Assembly: GCA_018242505.1 (NCBI GenBank)
Contig: JAFEBU010000070.1
Span: 1 to 64,000, forward strand
From: Pseudomonadota bacterium
Lineage (GTDB): Bacteria; Pseudomonadota; Alphaproteobacteria; Reyranellales; Reyranellaceae
Direction of reading: 5' to 3'
DNA length: 64,000 nucleotides
Numbering within the stretch: position 1 is the stretch's first letter; every line of letters starts with the position of its first letter. The notes under the pieces were generated by a model. The model searched no databases and had not been told where the DNA came from. It was given only the letters and a program-made list of their open reading frames with translations. Made by a program: the position numbers and the translations under genes. Positions 51,533 through 60,586 of the stretch are shown one piece after another.

Positions 51533-53203
51533 ATGGCTGACAGCCTCAAGGTCGCGCTCGCACAGCTCGATCCCAAGGTCGGCGACGTTTCCGGCAACCT
51601 TGCCAAGGTCCGGGCGGCGCGTGCCAAGGCGAAGGAGCAGGGCGCCGACCTGATGGTGACGTCGGAGCTGGTGATCGCGGGCTATTTCCCCGAGGACCTG
51701 GTGCTGAAACCCGCCTTCCAGCGCCAGTGCCGCGAGGCGGTCGAGGCGCTGCGTGCCGACACCCGGGACGGTGGGCCGGCCCTGTTCGTGACCACACCCT
51801 GGCGCGAGGACGACCAGCTCTACAACGCCATCATCGCCCTCGACAAAGGCGAGGTCGTCGGCAAGCGCTTCAAGGTCGACCTGCCGAACTACGGCGTGTT
51901 CGACGACAAGCGTGTCTTCTCGCCCGGTCCGATGCCGGGCCCGCTGGTGTTCAACGGCGTTCGCATCGGCGTGCCGATCTGCGAGGACGTGTGGACGCCC
52001 GATGTCGTCGAATGCATCTCCGAAACCGGCGGCGAGATCCTGCTGGTGCCCAACGGTTCGCCCTACGAGGTGGGCAAGACGGACGTGCGTGTGCAGCACG
52101 GCGTGAAGCGCGTGATCGAAAGCGGTCTGCCGTTCGCTTACGTCAACCAGGTGGGCGGCCAGGATGAGGTGGTCTACGACGGCAGCTCGTTCGTGATCGG
52201 CGCCGACCGCCAGCTCAAGGCCAAGCTCGCCTCCTTCAAGGAGGAAGTCGCGACCGTCGAATTCCGCCGCGGCGGCGTATCGGGAACGAGTGGGGGCTGG
52301 GAATGCCTGCCGGCGACGATCGCGCCCGAGCTCGGGGAACTGGAATCGATCTATCAGGCGATGATGCTGGGTCTGCGCGACTATGTGAACAAGACCGGCT
52401 TTCCATCCGTGGTGATCGGACTGTCGGGCGGCGTCGATTCCGCGCTGACGGCCGCAGTCGCGGCGGACGCTCTGGGACCGGAGCGCGTGCACACGCTGAT
52501 GATGCCGTCGCCCTACACCAGTCGCGAGTCGCTGGAGGATGCCAAGGCCTGCGCCGAGGCGATCGGCGTGAAGTACGAGATCGTGAGCATCGAGCCCGCG
52601 ATGGACGCGTTCCGGAAGATGCTGCTGCCCTTGTTCGGCAATCGCGCGCCCGATGCGACCGAGGAGAACATCCAGAGCCGCGCGCGCGGCGTCACGCTGA
52701 TGGCCGTATCGAACAAGCTCGGCGGCATGGTGGTGACGACCGGTAACAAGTCGGAGATGGCGGTGGGCTATGCCACGCTCTACGGCGACATGTGCGGCGG
52801 CTACAACGTCCTGAAGGATGTCTACAAGACCACGGTGTTCGAGCTCTGCGCCTGGCGCAACCGGCATCTGCCCGACGGGGCGCTGGGCCGCAAGGGCCGC
52901 GTGATCCCCGAGCGCATCCTCACTAAGCCGCCCTCGGCCGAGCTGAAACCGGACCAGAAGGATTCCGATTCGCTGCCGCCCTATCCCGTGCTCGACGCCA
53001 TCCTGCGCGGCCTGATCGAACGCGACCTGTCAGCCGAGGAGCTGGCGGGCGAAGGCTACGATCGCGCGACGGTGGATCGGATCTGGCGGCTGCTGGAGAA
53101 TGCCGAATACAAGCGCCGGCAGGCGCCGCCGGGCGTGAAGATCACCTCGCGCATCATCAGCCGGGATCGGCGCTATCCGATCGTCAACGGATTCGGAGGG
53201 TAG
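51533..53203 (+). CDS. nadE: Glutamine-dependent NAD+ synthetase
   Basis: A 556-residue two-domain enzyme. The N-terminal nitrilase-like glutaminase has the Glu-Lys-Cys triad: Glu45 in TSELVIAGY, Lys114 in FKVDLPNYG and Cys150 in VPICEDVW. The C-terminal ATP-pyrophosphatase has VIGLSGGVDSALTA near 293 and TGNKSEMAVGY. It amidates nicotinate adenine dinucleotide using glutamine. The start at 51533 (MADSLKVALAQLDP) is the nitrilase start; the longer frame is out of the fold. It follows RidA by two bases and precedes the phosphoesterase by three. Confidence 0.96.
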   Translation: MADSLKVALAQLDPKVGDVSGNLAKVRAARAKAKEQGADLMVTSELVIAGYFPEDLVLKPAFQRQCREAVEALRADTRDGGPALFVTTPWREDDQLYNAIIALDKGEVVGKRFKVDLPNYGVFDDKRVFSPGPMPGPLVFNGVRIGVPICEDVWTPDVVECISETGGEILLVPNGSPYEVGKTDVRVQHGVKRVIESGLPFAYVNQVGGQDEVVYDGSSFVIGADRQLKAKLASFKEEVATVEFRRGGVSGTSGGWECLPATIAPELGELESIYQAMMLGLRDYVNKTGFPSVVIGLSGGVDSALTAAVAADALGPERVHTLMMPSPYTSRESLEDAKACAEAIGVKYEIVSIEPAMDAFRKMLLPLFGNRAPDATEENIQSRARGVTLMAVSNKLGGMVVTTGNKSEMAVGYATLYGDMCGGYNVLKDVYKTTVFELCAWRNRHLPDGALGRKGRVIPERILTKPPSAELKPDQKDSDSLPPYPVLDAILRGLIERDLSAEELAGEGYDRATVDRIWRLLENAEYKRRQAPPGVKITSRIISRDRRYPIVNGFGG

Positions 53204-53206
53204 GCG

Positions 53207-54007
53207 ATGTTGATCGCACAGATCTCCGACATGCATCTGACCGCCGAAGGCACGCTGCTCTACAGGCGCATCGACACGGCGGGCTATCTCGAGCGCGCCG
53301 TGGCGCACATCCTCGGCCTCGACGTGCGGCCGGACATCGTGATCGCGACCGGCGATCTGGTCGATAGCGGCAAGGCCGAGGAATATGCGCGCCTGCGCCG
53401 CCTGCTCGCACCGCTTCCCATGCCGGTCTACCTCATTCCCGGCAACCACGACGCACGCGACACCCTGCGGGCGGCCTTTGCCGATCATGCGTATCTGCCG
53501 AAGGAGGGCTTCCTCCACTACGCGGTCGAGGAGTGGCCGCTGCGCCTGATCGGACTCGATACGCTGGTGCCGGGCAAGCCTTACGGCGCGATGTGCGAGG
53601 AGCGGCTGGGCTGGCTTTCGGCGCGGCTCGACGAGCGGCGCGATGTGCCGACATTGATCTTCCTGCATCATCCGCCGTTCGACTGCGGCATCGATGCCTT
53701 CGACCGCGCAAAGCTGAACGAGGGCGGCGTCGCCTTTGCCGGTCTCGTGGGCCGTCACGGCAACGTCGAACGCGTCATGTGCGGCCATGTCCATCGGCCG
53801 ATCCAGCGGAGATGGGCCGGCACCGTGGCCTCGATCGCATCAAGCACCGCGCACCAGGCGACACTCGATCTGCAGGACGGTGCGCCGCTCTCCATGATGA
53901 TGGAGCCGCCGGCGATCGCGTTGCACTACTGGAAAGCCGGCGGCCTCGTCACGCATGTGAGCTACATTGGCGCGTACGATGGGCCCGCGCCGTTCCGCGC
54001 GATCTGA
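53207..54007 (+). CDS. Calcineurin-like phosphodiesterase (CpdA-like)
   Basis: A 266-residue metallophosphoesterase. Motifs in order: AQISDMHL, ATGDLVDSG, PGNHDARD, LHHPPFDCG and CGHVHRP supply the binuclear metal site. The pattern matches the class III cyclic nucleotide phosphodiesterase CpdA that hydrolyses 3',5'-cAMP, though other phosphodiesters are possible. It is three bases after nadE and overlaps or abuts the transporter gene, so all four (ridA, nadE, cpdA-like, nramp-like) may form one operon. Confidence 0.85.
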   Translation: MLIAQISDMHLTAEGTLLYRRIDTAGYLERAVAHILGLDVRPDIVIATGDLVDSGKAEEYARLRRLLAPLPMPVYLIPGNHDARDTLRAAFADHAYLPKEGFLHYAVEEWPLRLIGLDTLVPGKPYGAMCEERLGWLSARLDERRDVPTLIFLHHPPFDCGIDAFDRAKLNEGGVAFAGLVGRHGNVERVMCGHVHRPIQRRWAGTVASIASSTAHQATLDLQDGAPLSMMMEPPAIALHYWKAGGLVTHVSYIGAYDGPAPFRAI

Positions 54008-54044
54008 GGGAACTTCGATCACAAGGCCGGCGTTCTCGTTGGCC

Positions 54045-55295
54045 GTGACCCTGAAAAGCTTTACTGGACGGCTCGGTCCCGGCGTCGTCACCGGCGCCGC
54101 CGATGACGATCCGAGCGGCATCGCCACCTATTCGCAGGCCGGAGCGCAGCAGGGTGTTGGCCTGCTGTGGACCGTGGTGGTCACCTGGCCGATGATGGTC
54201 GCCGTCCAGTCCGTGAGCGGGCGCATCGGCCGGGTCACGGGCCGCGGACTTGCGGCCAACATGCTGGCGGTGCTTCCGCGTCCCGTGGTGACCGGCCTGG
54301 TGGCGCTCCTGTTTCTTGCCAACACCATCAACATCGGCGCCGATCTCTCGGCGATGGGCGCGGCGGTCAATCTGATGGTGGGCGGCAGCCGCCATCTCTA
54401 TACGCTGCTGTTCGCGCTGGGCACATTGCTCGCGGTCGTGATCATCCCATACCACCGCTATGTCGCCGTGCTGCGCTGGCTCACCTTTTCGCTGTTCGCC
54501 TATGTCGGCGTGATCTTCACCGTCCATATCGACTGGCATGCGGTCGCAACCGGGGCGGTGTTGCCGCGCTTCGATCGGAGCGGCGAATCCTATATGCTGA
54601 TCGTCGCCATCTTCGGTACGACGATCAGCCCTTACCTTTTCTTCTGGCAGAGCTCGCAGGAGGTCGAGGAGGAGGAGGCCGATCCGCAGGCGGCGCCGCT
54701 GACCCGCCGTCCCGACCAGGCGCACGGCGAACTGGCCCGGATCGGCTGGGAGACGATGGTCGGCATGACGGCCTCGAACCTGGTCGCCTTCTTCATCATC
54801 CTGACGACGGCCGTGACCCTGCATGCGAGCGGCCATACCGACATCCAGACGTCGGAGCAGGCGGCCCAGGCGCTGCGTCCGATCGCCGGCAACGCCGCCT
54901 TCCTGCTGTTCAGCCTCGGCATCGTCGGCACCGGCCTGCTCGCCGTGCCGGTCCTCGCGGGCTCGACCGCCTATGCGATGGGCGAGGTGCGCGGCTGGGC
55001 GATCGGGCTCGAACGCAAGCTTGGCGAGGCGCGGGCGTTCTACGCCGTGATCGCTGTTTCGATCCTGCTCGGCATTGCGGTCGAGGCCTCGCCGCTCGAT
55101 CCGATCAAGGCGCTGGTATGGAGCGCCGTCGTGAACGGCGTGATCACCGTGCCCATCCTGGTGGCGATGATGATCGTGGCCTCCAGCAGGCGGCAGATGG
55201 GCAAGTTCACCGCCACGCCGCTGCAGCGGATCTTCGGCTGGATCACCACCGTCATGATGGCCATCGCCGCGATCGCGATGTTCGCGACGATGTAG
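54045..55295 (+). CDS. Nramp-like divalent metal transporter
   Basis: An inner-membrane protein of about 416 residues with around eleven helices, in the NRAMP family. The start is not certain: GTG at 54045 puts the protein start ten residues before LGPGVVTGAADDDPSG and fits related proteins, whereas the frame stays open to an ATG at 53967 that would overlap the phosphoesterase by 41 bases. The helix-1 motif reads DDDPSG rather than DPGN, and the helix-6 motif reads TISPYLFFWQ rather than the Met-containing one, which places it in a divergent Nramp-related branch whose substrate is not established. Confidence 0.85.
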   Translation: MTLKSFTGRLGPGVVTGAADDDPSGIATYSQAGAQQGVGLLWTVVVTWPMMVAVQSVSGRIGRVTGRGLAANMLAVLPRPVVTGLVALLFLANTINIGADLSAMGAAVNLMVGGSRHLYTLLFALGTLLAVVIIPYHRYVAVLRWLTFSLFAYVGVIFTVHIDWHAVATGAVLPRFDRSGESYMLIVAIFGTTISPYLFFWQSSQEVEEEEADPQAAPLTRRPDQAHGELARIGWETMVGMTASNLVAFFIILTTAVTLHASGHTDIQTSEQAAQALRPIAGNAAFLLFSLGIVGTGLLAVPVLAGSTAYAMGEVRGWAIGLERKLGEARAFYAVIAVSILLGIAVEASPLDPIKALVWSAVVNGVITVPILVAMMIVASSRRQMGKFTATPLQRIFGWITTVMMAIAAIAMFATM

Positions 55296-55298
55296 CTG

Positions 55299-56461
55299 TC
55301 AGTTCTGTACCGCCGGCAGCACTACGCGATTGAAGATCGCCGAGGCGATGGTGTAGCCCAACGGACCCGCATAGAGCCCGGTGTTGATTGCAAACACGAG
55401 ATCGAGGGCCGGCACGACGTAGACGCGCTGGGCGCCCACTCCGAAAGCCGCCATCCAGTCGAGCGCGCGACCGGCTACGAAGCTGCGGCCGAGCCACCAT
55501 TGATAACCGTAGAAAAACAGGCCCTCACCGTTGATGCGCGGTGCGGCCGACTCCGCGGCCCAGCCGGCGGGCAGCACGTGTCGGCCATTCCACTGCCCAT
55601 CGGTCAGCATCAGTTGACCAAGCTTGGCCATGTCGCGCGGCCTCAACCGCAGGCTGCCATGGGCGCCGAGCTTTCGGCTTGCGCCGACACCAGGCCAGTC
55701 GAAGTCGGTGATGTCGAGCGGCGCGAACGGTTTTCCCGCGCATGGTCCTGCAGGCTATGGCCGGTCGTTCGCACGAGTACCTCGCCCAGCAGCGATGTGG
55801 CGTCGCCGCTATAGTGATAGACGGCGCCTGGAGGATGGATGACGGGAGAGCACGTAACGGAACGGATCGGGAGCTTCCAGCATCCGCATCTCGTCGTTCA
55901 GCGGATCGGCGTAGGGCCGGTCCTCGTCCCACGCTAGACCGGCCGACATGGTCAGCAAGTGGCGAAAGGTGATGCGTTCCTTTTCCGGCGTCGCCAGGTC
56001 GGCATATTCGGGAAATACGTCCAGGACGGGTGAATCGAGGGCGGGGAACTTGCCCTCGGCCAAGGCAATGCCGATCAGGAGCGACGTCGCGCTCTTGGAT
56101 ACCGATTTCACATCGTGCTTCACATCGGGCGCGAATTTCACGACACCGAGCGGCCGTCCCCAACTTTCGTCGCTGCCATCAAAATAGCGCTCCATGGCGA
56201 GCTTGCCGTGACGGGCGACAATAATTGCATGGATGTTCCGATCCGGCCACTGATCGAGGAGCTTGTCGAGGCTGCACAGCTTGCATCGAGACCGACGGCA
56301 GCGGGTGCGGCAATCACCCAGCCGTCATCCAGCGGCTTCGGCGCACCGCAGACTGCGGCCTCCTGGGCCCAGGCGCTCACCGACAGCGCCACGAACGCCA
56401 CAAGAAACGTGAACATTCCTGCCATCAATATTCTCCGCGCGGCCCGATCGGGTGAGCACAT
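55299..56461 (-). pseudogene. Beta-lactamase/class C-type serine hydrolase, three frameshifts
   Basis: The fold can be read only by switching frames. A signal peptide and PLDDGWVIAAPAAVGLDA come first (frame from 56461). The frame then changes near 56280 to give LDKLLDQWPDRNIHAIIV, YFDGSDESWG and the active-site SxxK in KSVSKSATSL. A second shift near 55838 leads to IHPPGAVYHYSGDATSLLGE, the YxN/S-like motif. A third near 55735, probably a lost A in a run of A's, restores FAPLDITDFDW and the C-terminal LRPRDMAKLGQ. The neighbouring genes are intact. If real, it is a decayed esterase or beta-lactamase-like gene; a sequencing error is the alternative. Confidence 0.85.
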
Positions 56462-56481
56462 GCCATGTTAGCATTGCCGCC

Positions 56482-57147
56482 ATGAAGCTCTATTCCGGTC
56501 CGCTCAGCATGTTCGGCGCCAAGGCCGAGATCGCCGCGCACGAGAAAGGCACCGCGTTCGAGCTCGTCATGGTGCCGTTCGAGATGAAGGCGCTCTATCA
56601 GCCGAAGCATCCCGAGGTCCTGCGCATCAACCCCAAGCGCCAGGTGCCGGTGCTGGTGGATGGCGATCTCGAGATCTTCGATTCGACTCAGATTTTCGAG
56701 TATCTGGAGACAGTGAAGCCCGCGCCGAACCTGTGGCCGATCGATCCGAAGGCGAAAGCTCGGGCGCGTCTGCTGGAGCACAAGTCGGACGAAGTCTATT
56801 TTCCACATGTCATCCGGCTGATGGGCCTGCAGGCCACGCCCGACGATCCGGCTGCCGTCGAGGCGCGTGGCAGTGCGGTGGCCTACTACGACGCCATGGA
56901 ACTGCTGATCGGCGAGGGTGACTGGCTCGCCGGCAGCTATTCCTATGCCGATATCGCCTTCTACATGGCGCAGCTCTTCGGTGCGCGCATGACTGCGCCG
57001 ATGACGGAAGCGCACCCCCGGCTGCAGCGCTGGCGTGACCGCATGAGCGCCCGACCGGCCGTCGCCAGGGTCGCAGGCGCAATGGGCCGCTATCTTCTCT
57101 CCCAAGGCCGCCCGCTGCCGCCCTTCCTGGAGAAGCTTACGGCTTGA
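56482..57147 (+). CDS. Glutathione S-transferase family protein
   Basis: A 221-residue GST. The N-terminal thioredoxin-like half is LYSGPLSMFGAKAEIAAHEKG, with PKRQVPVLVDGDLEIFDSTQI giving the cis-Pro and the DST motif for GSH binding. The C-terminal half is helical with GDWLAGSYSYADIAFYM. The start at 56482 begins the fold; the longer frame from 56452 adds nine residues without family support. It is intact between two pseudogenes. Confidence 0.88.
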   Translation: MKLYSGPLSMFGAKAEIAAHEKGTAFELVMVPFEMKALYQPKHPEVLRINPKRQVPVLVDGDLEIFDSTQIFEYLETVKPAPNLWPIDPKAKARARLLEHKSDEVYFPHVIRLMGLQATPDDPAAVEARGSAVAYYDAMELLIGEGDWLAGSYSYADIAFYMAQLFGARMTAPMTEAHPRLQRWRDRMSARPAVARVAGAMGRYLLSQGRPLPPFLEKLTA

Positions 57148-57231
57148 TCGCCAGAGAGTGATTGCCGGCCCCTTGGATCGATGCCGCGCGATAGGACATG
57201 GGCCATGCCAGCCTGCCGCTGGGGGACTGGC

Positions 57232-57793
57232 ATGATCGATCATCTCGTGTTTGCAATCGCTTTGCGGTCGCCCTTGCGGGCCGAACCGGAGGCGAGGTCG
57301 CCGCGCAGACGCCGGCGTCGGCAGTATTCCAGCCCGGATTGGGTGATCCCATGCCGGCATTCGTGCAACTACGGCATATCAAGCTCGACCTGGGGCCAGA
57401 TGCGCAATCGGGAGTATGCGGCCTGCGAATGGAGCGAGCTGAACGAGGTCTTCGAGCTGATCGAGGGGCCTCGTTACCCTGACGTGGCCGTGTCCGACCT
57501 GCTCCAGATCTTGAGGAGCCGATGCAGCAGCTCCTCGTCGGCGCGACCCAGCCTGACACCATGATGATATGGGTTTGGGCGCAGTGGAGACCGAGATCAA
57601 GGCGCGTAACGGCGGCCAATTCGACGCCGCAAATGCACGCCTCACCGAGGCCTGCGGCGCCTGCCACCGGAACATGGATCACAAGATGATCGTGATCCAG
57701 GTTCCGCGGGGGGCGGGCTTTCCGGACCGGAACGTCGCGCTGCCGAAGCAATGGCGCTACGGCTTGATCGTCCGGTTCAGCACCTTTTCGTAG
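57232..57793 (+). pseudogene. Decayed cytochrome-c-like gene, three frameshifts
   Basis: Pieces of one protein lie in three frames. The signal peptide starts MIDHLVFAIAL at 57232, then continues in another frame as AVALAGRTGGEVAAQTPASAVFQPGLGDPMPAFVQLRHIKL. It returns to the first frame near 57395 for GQMRNREYAACEWSELNEVFE and RYPDVAVSDLLQ, then shifts near 57515-57570 to ARLTEACGACHRNMDHKMIVIQVP with a CxxCH haem motif. This order matches a small soluble c-type cytochrome-like protein family. With no intact frame it is a pseudogene. Its 3' end overlaps the convergent dehydrogenase. Confidence 0.72.
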
Positions 57794-58647
57794 ACACGCA
57801 GGATCGACGAGCTGTCGTCGCCGCCCAATCCCATATGGCGGGCCATGCGCTGCAGGTTGTGTGTCGCCGAACCCTGCGGCAACGGCACGTCGAGCTCGTC
57901 GGCGAGCTCCATCGCCAGATGCAGGTCCTTGTGGGCGAGGTTGAGCGCGAACGAGGGCGGGCTGAACTTGCCGCTCAGCGCACGCTCGGAGAAGGCCTTG
58001 AAGACGTTGGAGTTGCCGCTCGAGTTGGCGATCACCTGGACGAGCTTCGCCGGATCGAGCCCGGCACTCGCCCCCAGCATCAGCCCTTCGGCCGCGGCCG
58101 CCGCGTTGCAGAAGGCCATCATGTTGTTCACCAGCTTGGCCACCGTTCCGGTGCCGAGGGCGCCCATATGGATCACGTTGGCGCTGAAGGACTTCAGCAC
58201 CGGCAGGGCATCGTCGAACACCTTCTTGTCGCCGCCCACCATGATGGCGATGGTGGCCGCCTCGGCGCCCACCGTGCCGCCGCTCACCGGCGCGTCGAGC
58301 ATGGCGATGCCCTTGGCCGCCATGGCGGCGCCGATCTTCTTCACCATCGACGGGGCGTTGGTGCTGAGGTCGATATAGGTCTGGCCGGGCTTGATGTTGG
58401 CGAGGATGCCGCCGTCGCCCAACGCCACGGCCTCGACGTCCCTGGGCATGGGCAGCGATGTCATGACGACGTCGGCACCCTTGGTTACATCGGATACTGA
58501 CTTGGCCGCCGTCGCACCGAGATCGGTGCAGGTCTTGACCGCTGCGGCGTTGAGGTCGAACACTGTTACCTGGTGGTTGCTGCGCTTTACGATGTTGCGG
58601 CACATGGGGCCGCCCATATTGCCGACGCCGATGAAACCGACTTTCAC
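57757..58647 (-). CDS. NAD(P)-dependent 3-hydroxyisobutyrate dehydrogenase-family oxidoreductase
   Basis: A 296-residue beta-hydroxyacid dehydrogenase. It opens VGFIGVGNMGGPM, the dinucleotide motif, has DAPVSGGTVGAEAATIAIMVGG near 119-140, the catalytic-Lys region KLVNNMMAFCNAAAAAE near 166 and NLAHKDLHLA. Related enzymes act on 3-hydroxyisobutyrate, tartronate semialdehyde or glyoxylate. The start is GTG at 58647 behind GGGAGGATAAC; the same frame stays open far upstream through the DUF445 gene and is not coding there. Confidence 0.9.
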   Translation of the reverse strand: MKVGFIGVGNMGGPMCRNIVKRSNHQVTVFDLNAAAVKTCTDLGATAAKSVSDVTKGADVVMTSLPMPRDVEAVALGDGGILANIKPGQTYIDLSTNAPSMVKKIGAAMAAKGIAMLDAPVSGGTVGAEAATIAIMVGGDKKVFDDALPVLKSFSANVIHMGALGTGTVAKLVNNMMAFCNAAAAAEGLMLGASAGLDPAKLVQVIANSSGNSNVFKAFSERALSGKFSPPSFALNLAHKDLHLAMELADELDVPLPQGSATHNLQRMARHMGLGGDDSSSILRVYEKVLNRTIKP

Positions 58648-58695
58648 GTTATCCTCCCGTTCAGGTGCCGTCGGACGCACTATATACGAGACGCA

Positions 58696-59976
58696 ATGAA
58701 CCGCTCCCCCGCCCAGCCGCTCAGCGATAGCGAACGGGCCCGCGCCCTTGGCCGGGTCAAGCTGGTCGCCACGCTCCTGCTGGCGGCAACGGCGGCGCTT
58801 TTTCTCGTCGCACGCCATTTCGAGGGGACGCACTGGCTCTGGGGATACGTCGCGGCGTTCGCCTCGGCGGCGACGGTGGGCGGGTTGGCGGACTGGTATG
58901 CCGTCGTGGCCCTGTTTCGCCGGCCGCTGGGGCTCCCGATCCCGCACACCGCCATCATCCCGCGCAACCATCAGCGGATCGCCGACAATCTCGGCAGCTT
59001 CATCGAGAACAATTTCCTGGCGCGCGAGGCGGTCGAGAAGAAGCTGGGAGAGGTCGATTTCGCCGCCCAGGTCGCGACATGGCTCAGCGATCGCGAGCGT
59101 AGCGCCGCGCTGGCGGCGTTTGTCCTGCGGCTCCTGCCGCAGGCGCTGACCGCGATCGACCAGTCGGGACTGCGCCAGTTCTTTGGTGAGCGCGTCCGTA
59201 CCGAGCTGGGCCGGGTCGAGGTGGCGCCGCTCGCCGCCGGCCTTTTGGGCGCGGTGATCGAGAAGGGCCGGCATCATCGGCTGCTGGACGAGCTTCTGGG
59301 GACGCTCGACAGGCTTTTGACCAACGCCGAAACGCTCGAGGCGCTGCGCGAGAAGATCCGTCAGGAGCTGCCGGCCCTGTTCAATCTCTATCGCGCCGAC
59401 GCCTATCTCCTGCGCAAGATCGTGGCCTCGACGACGGCATTCGTCGAGGAGGCGCGGGCCGATCCCGGCCATCCGTTGCGGGTCGAGTTCGACAAGTTCG
59501 CGCGCGGCTTCGTCGAACGTCTGCGCACGTCGGCCGATTTCGCGATCCGCGCCGAGACCTTCAAGCAGGATCTGCTCGCCCGACCCGAGGTAGTGACGCT
59601 GGCCGAGGGCGCCTGGGACAGCCTGCGCGCCTTCCTGGAGCGCGACGCGGCGGCGCCCGATTCGCAGATCCGCCGTCAGCTCGAGGCCATGCTGGTCGAT
59701 GTCGGCGGCCAGCTCGGCCGCGATCCGGCCATCCGGACCGAGATCAACCGGGGCATCGTGCAGGTGCTGGGCGACTTCGTGCAAAGCCAGAAAAGCGGCG
59801 TCGGCCGCTTTATTGCCGACCAGGTGAAGGATTGGGACATCGACGTCCTGATTGGCCGCATCGAGCTGACGGTCGGCCGCGACCTTCAATATATCCGCTT
59901 CAACGGCGCGCTGATCGGCGGCCTCGCCGGTTTGGTCTTGCATGCGCTGGAGCAGGGGGTGAAGCTTTACCCCTGA
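58696..59976 (+). CDS. DUF445 family membrane-associated protein
   Basis: A 426-residue protein. Hydrophobic segments near 22-40 and 50-70, then VGGLADWYAVVALFRRPLGLPIPHTAIIPRNHQRIADNLG and a long amphipathic helical region with LPQALTAIDQSGLRQFF, ending in a hydrophobic helix at ALIGGLAGLVLHAL. This is the YjiN/DUF445 pattern. Function unknown; such proteins are thought to sit at the inner membrane. The start at 58696 is set by the hydrophobic N-terminus. It is followed by phasin after 17 bases. Confidence 0.88.
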   Translation: MNRSPAQPLSDSERARALGRVKLVATLLLAATAALFLVARHFEGTHWLWGYVAAFASAATVGGLADWYAVVALFRRPLGLPIPHTAIIPRNHQRIADNLGSFIENNFLAREAVEKKLGEVDFAAQVATWLSDRERSAALAAFVLRLLPQALTAIDQSGLRQFFGERVRTELGRVEVAPLAAGLLGAVIEKGRHHRLLDELLGTLDRLLTNAETLEALREKIRQELPALFNLYRADAYLLRKIVASTTAFVEEARADPGHPLRVEFDKFARGFVERLRTSADFAIRAETFKQDLLARPEVVTLAEGAWDSLRAFLERDAAAPDSQIRRQLEAMLVDVGGQLGRDPAIRTEINRGIVQVLGDFVQSQKSGVGRFIADQVKDWDIDVLIGRIELTVGRDLQYIRFNGALIGGLAGLVLHALEQGVKLYP

Positions 59977-59993
59977 TCGACAGGGAGGTCGCC

Positions 59994-60416
59994 ATGACCG
60001 ATGCGTCTCAGAGCTTCATGGACATGTTCAAGAAACTTGGCGAGCAGCTCCAGGTGCCGTCCTTCGATACGACCAAGATCATGGAACACCACCAGAAGAA
60101 TCTCGATGCAATGGGACGTTCCTGGCAGGCGATGACGAGCGGCGCCACCGCGGTGGCCAACAAGCAGCGCGAGATCTTCGAGGCGGCGATGAAGGATATG
60201 ACGGAGATGGCGGCCAGCTATACGCCCTCCGGTCCGCCGCAGGAGGTCTTCGGAAAGCAGGCCGAGTTCGCCAAGAAGGCTTTCGAGGCCGCCATCAAGA
60301 ATACGCGCGATATCGCCGAGCTGGTCCAGAAATCCGGCGCCGACGCGCTCAAGATCATCCACGAGCGCATGCAGGAATCCTACGACGAGATCCGCCGCAG
60401 CGTGGAGCGAAAGTAG
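59994..60416 (+). CDS. Phasin family protein
   Basis: A 140-residue helical protein. The core NLDAMGRSWQAMTSGATAVANKQREIFEAAMKDM and FGKQAEFAKKAFEAAIKNTRDIAELVQKS matches the Phasin_2 family, which coats polyhydroxyalkanoate granules. CAGGGAGG precedes the start at 59994. There is no PHA synthase in the window, so a storage role is inferred from family only. Confidence 0.85.
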   Translation: MTDASQSFMDMFKKLGEQLQVPSFDTTKIMEHHQKNLDAMGRSWQAMTSGATAVANKQREIFEAAMKDMTEMAASYTPSGPPQEVFGKQAEFAKKAFEAAIKNTRDIAELVQKSGADALKIIHERMQESYDEIRRSVERK

Positions 60417-60435
60417 ATTTTGTCCATTCCCTCCC

Positions 60436-60459
60436 CCCCTTCGCGGAACCGCGAAGGGG
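60436..60459 (+). terminator. Stem-loop after the phasin gene
   Basis: An 11-bp perfect stem (CCCCTTCGCGG with CCGCGAAGGGG, loop AA) follows the phasin stop by 19 bases. No T-run follows. The remaining bases to 60586 hold no gene and contain C/G-rich intergenic sequence. Confidence 0.65.
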
Positions 60460-60586
60460 AGGTGCCGTGCCCTCGTCTTACGATGGCGGAGGGGTCGTGA
60501 GTTTCAGATGATCACCATGACCCCACCGTCGCCGTATGACGGCGCCCCTCCTTTTGGCGGCTCGCCAGCGGGAAGAAGGATTCCCA

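Noticed and set aside
57757..59943. A 728-codon minus-strand frame upstream of the 3-hydroxyisobutyrate-type dehydrogenase
   Set aside because: The enzyme begins at GTG 58647 behind a good ribosome site. The upstream part is antisense to the DUF445 gene and has no protein-like motifs.
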